64,000 nt of DNA from Endozoicomonas montiporae CL-33. Lineage in GTDB: Bacteria > Pseudomonadota > Gammaproteobacteria > Pseudomonadales > Endozoicomonadaceae. The notes beneath the pieces were generated by a model, which searched no databases, was not told the origin of the DNA, and worked only from the letters and a program-made list of their open reading frames with translations. A program made the position numbers and the translations under genes. Below are positions 60,232 through 64,000 of this stretch, piece after piece (the first letter of the stretch is position 1; each line of letters opens with the position of its first letter). Location: contig NZ_CP013251.1 of assembly GCF_001583435.1 (NCBI RefSeq), forward strand, positions 62,001 through 126,000, given 5' to 3'.

Positions 60232-61707
60232 TTATTCCTCTGGAAAAATACCCAGTTCATGCCAACGGTCATCGACCCTGCTTTTAATGTCATCACTCAT
60301 GGTGATGACCCTGCCCCACTCTCGCTCGGTTTCTCCCTGCCATTTATGAGTGGCATCAAAACCCACCTTTGAACCCAGACCAGCCACCGGAGAAGCAAAG
60401 TCCAGATAATCAATGGGTGTGTTTTCAATAAATACCGAGTCCCGTTTGGGGTCCATTCTTGTGGTCATTGCCCAGATGACATCGTTCCAGTCCCGTGCAT
60501 TGACATCATCGTCTGTAACAATCACGAACTTGGTGTACATAAACTGTCTGAGAAAAGACCATACTCCCAGCATAATACGCTTGGCATGACCGGGGTACTC
60601 TTTACGCATGGTGACGACCGCCATACGGTATGAACAGCCTTCCGGCGGCAGGTAGAAATCCACGATTTCAGGGAACTGTTTTTTCAGAATAGGCACAAAC
60701 ACTTCATTCAGTGCTACCCCAAGTACGGCGGGCTCATCGGGTGGACGGCCTGTATAAGTGCTGTGGTAAATCGGATTTTTACGATGGGTGATGCAGTCAA
60801 CCGTGAAGACCGGGAAGGATTCAACTTCGTTGTAATAGCCGGTGTGATCGCCATAAGGGCCTTCCTCAGCCATTTCCCCCGGATGGATATGCCCTTCCAG
60901 AACAAATTCGGCACTGGCGGGTACCTGCAGGTCGTTAGTTTTGCATTTTATCAGTTCAGTGCGGGAACCCCTCAAAAGCCCTGCAAACGCGTATTCGGAT
61001 AGTGAATCGGGTACTGGTGTAACGGCTCCCAGTATTGTCGCAGGATCTGCGCCCAGTGCGACGGAGACCGGGAAAGGTTTATCCGGATGTTTCTGTTGCC
61101 AGTCCCTAAAGTCCAGTGCGCCACCGCGATGTGAGAGCCAGCGCATGATCAGTTTGTTGGGTCCCAGAAGCTGTTGGCGATAGATTCCCAGATTCTGCCG
61201 TTCTTTTTCAGGCCCTTTGGTGATGACCAGAGGCCAGGTCACTAAAGGTGCGGCATCTCCGGGCCAGCAGGTTTGTATGGGCAGCCGGGTTAAATCAATG
61301 TCATCCCCTTTTAAAACCACTTCCTGACAGGCCGCCTTGCTGACCATCTTTGGCCCCATGTTCAGAACCTGTTTAAAGATAGGCAGTTTCTGTAAGGCGT
61401 CTTTAAACCCTTTGGGTGGATCGGGTTCTTTCAGGTAGGCGAGCAGCTGCCCCACTTCTTTCAGGGCATCCACATTCTCCTGCCCCATACCAAGGGCTAC
61501 GCGCTTTGGCGTTCCAAACAGGTTGGTGAGAACGGGTGTGTCAAAGCCTTTAGGGTTTTCAAAAAGCAGTGCCGGTCCTTTTTTTCGAAGAGTCCGGTCG
61601 CTGATTTCGGTCATTTCCAGATAGGGATCTACCTTAGCGGTAATTCGCTTCAGTTCGCCCTGCTGCTCCAGCAATTGGATAAAATCTCGAAGGTCCCTGT
61701 ATTTCAT
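60232..61707 (-). CDS. ubiD: 3-octaprenyl-4-hydroxybenzoate decarboxylase UbiD
   Basis: Prenyl-FMN-dependent decarboxylase of ubiquinone synthesis. The 491-residue protein has family motifs including [27 protein letters not shown] and [20 protein letters not shown] with the catalytic Glu residues. The partner ubiX is not in this window. It works in the same pathway as the UbiF-like hydroxylase at 51.4 kb and supplies quinone to the respiratory chain. Confidence 0.95.
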   Translation of the reverse strand: MKYRDLRDFIQLLEQQGELKRITAKVDPYLEMTEISDRTLRKKGPALLFENPKGFDTPVLTNLFGTPKRVALGMGQENVDALKEVGQLLAYLKEPDPPKGFKDALQKLPIFKQVLNMGPKMVSKAACQEVVLKGDDIDLTRLPIQTCWPGDAAPLVTWPLVITKGPEKERQNLGIYRQQLLGPNKLIMRWLSHRGGALDFRDWQQKHPDKPFPVSVALGADPATILGAVTPVPDSLSEYAFAGLLRGSRTELIKCKTNDLQVPASAEFVLEGHIHPGEMAEEGPYGDHTGYYNEVESFPVFTVDCITHRKNPIYHSTYTGRPPDEPAVLGVALNEVFVPILKKQFPEIVDFYLPPEGCSYRMAVVTMRKEYPGHAKRIMLGVWSFLRQFMYTKFVIVTDDDVNARDWNDVIWAMTTRMDPKRDSVFIENTPIDYLDFASPVAGLGSKVGFDATHKWQGETEREWGRVITMSDDIKSRVDDRWHELGIFPEE

Positions 61708-61773
61708 GGATTCTACTGCCGGGAAGGTTATCGTTATTGTGCTGAATGTTTTTTTATTGAGAAGGGAGACTAT

Positions 61774-61811
61774 TCCACAGAAACAGCTGCATACAAAACT
61801 GCTTCTGTGGA
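61774..61811 (-). terminator. Hairpin downstream of rho
   Basis: On the minus strand CCACAGAAGCAG and CTG-TTTCTGTGG pair to form a long stem just after the rho stop codon; no clear T tract follows. Confidence 0.4.
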
Positions 61812-61823
61812 CATGAAGAAGGC

Positions 61824-63083
61824 TTACTTGCGCTTCATCGCCTGGAAGAATTCTTCGTTAGTCTTGGTGTGCTTCATGCGATCCAGCAGGAATTCGATGG
61901 CCTGAATTTCGTCCATTGGGTGCAGAATCTTGCGGAGAATCCACATGCGCTGCAGCTCTTCCTCTGTGGTCAGCAGGTCTTCGCGGCGGGTACCGGACTT
62001 GTTGATGCCGATCGCCGGGAATACACGTTTTTCAGCGATGCGACGGTCGAGGTTCAGTTCCATGTTACCGGTACCTTTGAATTCCTCGAAAATCACTTCG
62101 TCCATCTTGGAGCCGGTATCTACCAGTGCGGTGGCAACGATGGTCAGGCTGCCGCCTTCTTCGATGTTACGGGCTGCACCAAAGAAACGCTTTGGACGCT
62201 CCAGTGCGTGGGCGTCCACACCACCGGTCAGTACCTTGCCGGAAGACGGGATGACGGTGTTGTAAGCACGAGCCAGACGGGTGATGGAGTCCAGCAGGAT
62301 AACAACGTCTTTTTTGTGTTCTACCAGACGCTTGGCTTTTTCCAGAACCATTTCTGCCACCTGAACGTGACGTGAAGGTGGTTCGTCAAAGGTAGATGCC
62401 ACTACTTCACCACGAACGGAACGTGCCATCTCTGTGACTTCCTCGGGACGTTCGTCAATCAGAAGTACAATCAGGTGGCATTCAGGGTTGTTGCGGGTGA
62501 TGTTTGCCGCAATGTTTTGCAGCATCAGGGTTTTACCGGCTTTAGGTGGCGATACAATCAGACCGCGCTGACCTTTACCGATCGGAGAAACCAGATCAAT
62601 AATCCGGCCTGTCAGGTCTTCTGTTGAACCGTTACCCATTTGCATAACCAGACGGTCCTGTGGAAACAGTGGGGTCAGGTTTTCAAACAGGATTTTGTTA
62701 CGGGCGTTTTCTGGCTGGTCAAAATTAATTTCATTAACTTTGAGCAGGGCGAAATAACGCTCACCTTCTTTTGGCGGGCGAATTTTGCCAGAGATGCTGT
62801 CGCCGGTTCTCAGGTTAAAACGGCGAATCTGGCTTGGGGATACATAAATATCATCTGGGCCTGCCAGATAGGAACTGTCGGCAGAGCGCAGGAAACCGAA
62901 GCCATCCTGAAGGATTTCCAGAACGCCTTCGCCAAAGATATCTTCCCCGCTGCGGGCGTGGCGCTTGAGGATGGAGAATATTACGTCCTGCTTCCGTGAA
63001 CGGGCGAGGTTGTCCAGACCCATTTCATTGGCTGTTGCCAGAAGCTCAGGAACAGATTTTTTCTTAAGTTCGGTAAGATGCAT
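61824..63083 (-). CDS. rho: Transcription termination factor Rho
   Basis: Hexameric RNA helicase that terminates transcription. The 419-residue protein (E. coli Rho also has 419) has an N-terminal helix bundle and RNA-binding OSB domain ([15 protein letters not shown]), the Walker A SPPKAGKT at 178-185, the Walker [16 protein letters not shown] and the C-terminal Q/R-loop region. The trxA-rho order is conserved with E. coli. Rho here presumably coexists with the strong intrinsic terminators of the sRNA array. Confidence 0.97.
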   Translation of the reverse strand: MHLTELKKKSVPELLATANEMGLDNLARSRKQDVIFSILKRHARSGEDIFGEGVLEILQDGFGFLRSADSSYLAGPDDIYVSPSQIRRFNLRTGDSISGKIRPPKEGERYFALLKVNEINFDQPENARNKILFENLTPLFPQDRLVMQMGNGSTEDLTGRIIDLVSPIGKGQRGLIVSPPKAGKTLMLQNIAANITRNNPECHLIVLLIDERPEEVTEMARSVRGEVVASTFDEPPSRHVQVAEMVLEKAKRLVEHKKDVVILLDSITRLARAYNTVIPSSGKVLTGGVDAHALERPKRFFGAARNIEEGGSLTIVATALVDTGSKMDEVIFEEFKGTGNMELNLDRRIAEKRVFPAIGINKSGTRREDLLTTEEELQRMWILRKILHPMDEIQAIEFLLDRMKHTKTNEEFFQAMKRK

Positions 63084-63255
63084 AACAGTTTGGAACGTTA
63101 TATTGAAAGGTAGTGGCCGTCGTAGTTGCAGGAAAATCAGATATTATTGAGATTATTATATTCAGGATCGCTTAATGCCGATCCCTGCGAAAGCTGTTTA
63201 CAGCCTTCCAGCTACAGCCCGATGTTTTAGGTCATGTTATTGAATTAAGTGAGTT

Positions 63256-63411
63256 ATGGCTCGAAAGAATTCAAAACAAGCCTGGCCGGAAATAATTCTG
63301 TTGACTGTCATTGTACCAATTTATGTTGCTTTGGTATCTGACACACGTCACTTCGACAGTCTATATCCTTTTCTGGAAAATAATCAAGAACTAGTGTCTC
63401 GTCAACTTTAA
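63256..63411 (+). CDS. Candidate small membrane protein, 51 aa
   Basis: An ATG at 63256 opens a frame starting MARKNSKQAWPEIILLTVIV: a basic head, one hydrophobic helix (EIILLTVIVPIYVALVS) and a polar tail. It lies antisense in the leader between trxA and rho. A weak GTGAG precedes the ATG. It has protein-like composition but no further support. Confidence 0.35.
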   Translation: MARKNSKQAWPEIILLTVIVPIYVALVSDTRHFDSLYPFLENNQELVSRQL

Positions 63412-63526
63412 TTCGGCTTTAATTCGGTTTTATTATTATTTTATCCGTTTCAGGTGTTGATAGACCTGACTAACATTGCTTTGACGTTCATTGAACGTCG
63501 GTTTTGATGACTGCGCCAGTCAAACC

Positions 63527-63558
63527 GCCGGATGAAAACCTCAACAATAACATCCGGC
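63527..63558 (-). terminator. Hairpin between trxA and rho
   Basis: GCCGGATG and CATCCGGC pair over 16 nt just downstream of trxA on the minus strand. The following sequence has only GGTTTG, so it is a weak terminator or an attenuator in the rho leader. Confidence 0.4.
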
Positions 63559-63588
63559 CATTTCTGGCATGTGAACCCCTGATATCAA

Positions 63589-63912
63589 TCAGAGATTGCT
63601 ATCCAGAAATACGGTCAACTGGGATTTGGACAGCGCGCCGACTTTAGTGGCTTCTACATTTCCGCCCTTGAACAGCATCAGGGTCGGGATACCACGCACA
63701 CCGTATTTTGGTGGAGTCGCTTCGTTCTCATCGATGTTCAGCTTGCAGATTTTCAGCTTGCCGTCGTAGTCCTGGGCTATTTCATCCAGTACCGGAGCAA
63801 TCATTTTGCAGGGCCCGCACCACTCAGCCCAGTAATCGACCAGTACCGGTCCGTCTGCTTTCAGTACGTCCTCATCGAAGGAAGCGTCTGTCACATTGAC
63901 AATATCGCTCAT
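63589..63912 (-). CDS. trxA: Thioredoxin 1
   Basis: Cytoplasmic disulfide reductant. The 107-residue protein has the classic active site WCGPC (31-35) and the cis-Pro loop [11 protein letters not shown]. Length and sequence are typical. It precedes rho on the same strand with a 505-bp leader between them, which in E. coli also contains regulatory sequence for rho. Confidence 0.95.
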   Translation of the reverse strand: MSDIVNVTDASFDEDVLKADGPVLVDYWAEWCGPCKMIAPVLDEIAQDYDGKLKICKLNIDENEATPPKYGVRGIPTLMLFKGGNVEATKVGALSKSQLTVFLDSNL

Positions 63913-64000
63913 GGAATGGATCTCCTAGCCATTTGCATTCAGTTACGAAATCATAGCAAACGGCCTGCCCGGGAAACAATTGCCGACGTTTTAAATTTGC

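Noticed and set aside
1-64000. tRNA or rRNA genes
   Set aside because: No cloverleaf with the GTTCRA T-loop and CCA-type end, and no rRNA-like block, was recognised on reading; a tRNAscan-SE run would settle it.

Overview
The window reads as a chromosomal segment of a gammaproteobacterium. Gene order is Pseudomonas-like in two blocks: coxB-coxA-ctaG-coxC-(DUF2909)-surf1-hyp-ctaA-cyoE-sco, and thrB-DUF2782-polA-[sRNA locus]-engB-cytochrome c4-dsbA-EEP phosphatase. Abundant short palindromic repeats, tandem duplications and large repeat-bearing orphan proteins fit a host-associated marine lineage such as Endozoicomonas/Oceanospirillales. The genus is inference; no 16S rRNA gene is present. Apart from the repeats, one IS and one IS relic, the window is core genome.

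Layout. 1-380: partial unknown gene, then a 1.1 kb leader. 1.4-10.3 kb: aa3-type cytochrome c oxidase with its assembly factors (copper delivery CtaG and SCO, heme A synthesis CyoE and CtaA, SURF1). 10.4-14 kb: Mn-dependent pyrophosphatase and two outer-membrane proteins (LpxR-like, MipA/OmpV-like). 14.1-16.2 kb: zur-znuC-znuB. Its partner znuA lies at 32.6 kb, and both promoters carry an identical 13-bp Zur-like operator at the same distance from the start codon. 16.3-18 kb: orphan protein with tandem tyrosine repeats. 18-26.7 kb: thrB, lipoprotein, polA, a tandem array of three putative small RNAs, engB, cytochrome c4, dsbA, EEP phosphatase. 27-34 kb: adenylyltransferase plus nudF, def, an intact IS4-like insertion, purU, znuA. 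34-42.6 kb: small gene, RpiR regulator, uvrD, secreted unknown, TRAP binding protein, murI, DksA-like protein, cdd. 43-49.5 kb: a cell-surface or acyl biosynthesis cluster (acyltransferase 3, polysaccharide deacetylase, FkbH-like protein, ACP, MaoC, SDR, unknown). 49.6-64 kb: secreted unknown, Ubi hydroxylase, fieF, yhhQ, endA, parC, tetR, fre, ubiD, rho, trxA.

The strongest unusual signal is between polA and engB, the place where Spot 42 (enterics) and ErsA (Pseudomonas) lie. Three consecutive units share an identical 25-nt block, and each ends in a strong intrinsic terminator with a C-rich loop. Units 1 and 2 also share an upstream stem-loop with a CCCC loop. A fourth orphan terminator with a C/U-rich loop lies on the minus strand at 26.77 kb with no gene before it. 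Together they suggest a family of C-rich-loop sRNAs that could pair with Shine-Dalgarno sequences.

The second theme is repeats. Three families of small inverted-repeat elements (named A, B and C here) occur at least seven times and share internal segments. Short in-frame or intergenic tandem duplications recur across the window (12, 13, 15 and 18-bp units). One 18-bp array carries an AAAGGAG in every unit, just before the FkbH-like gene.
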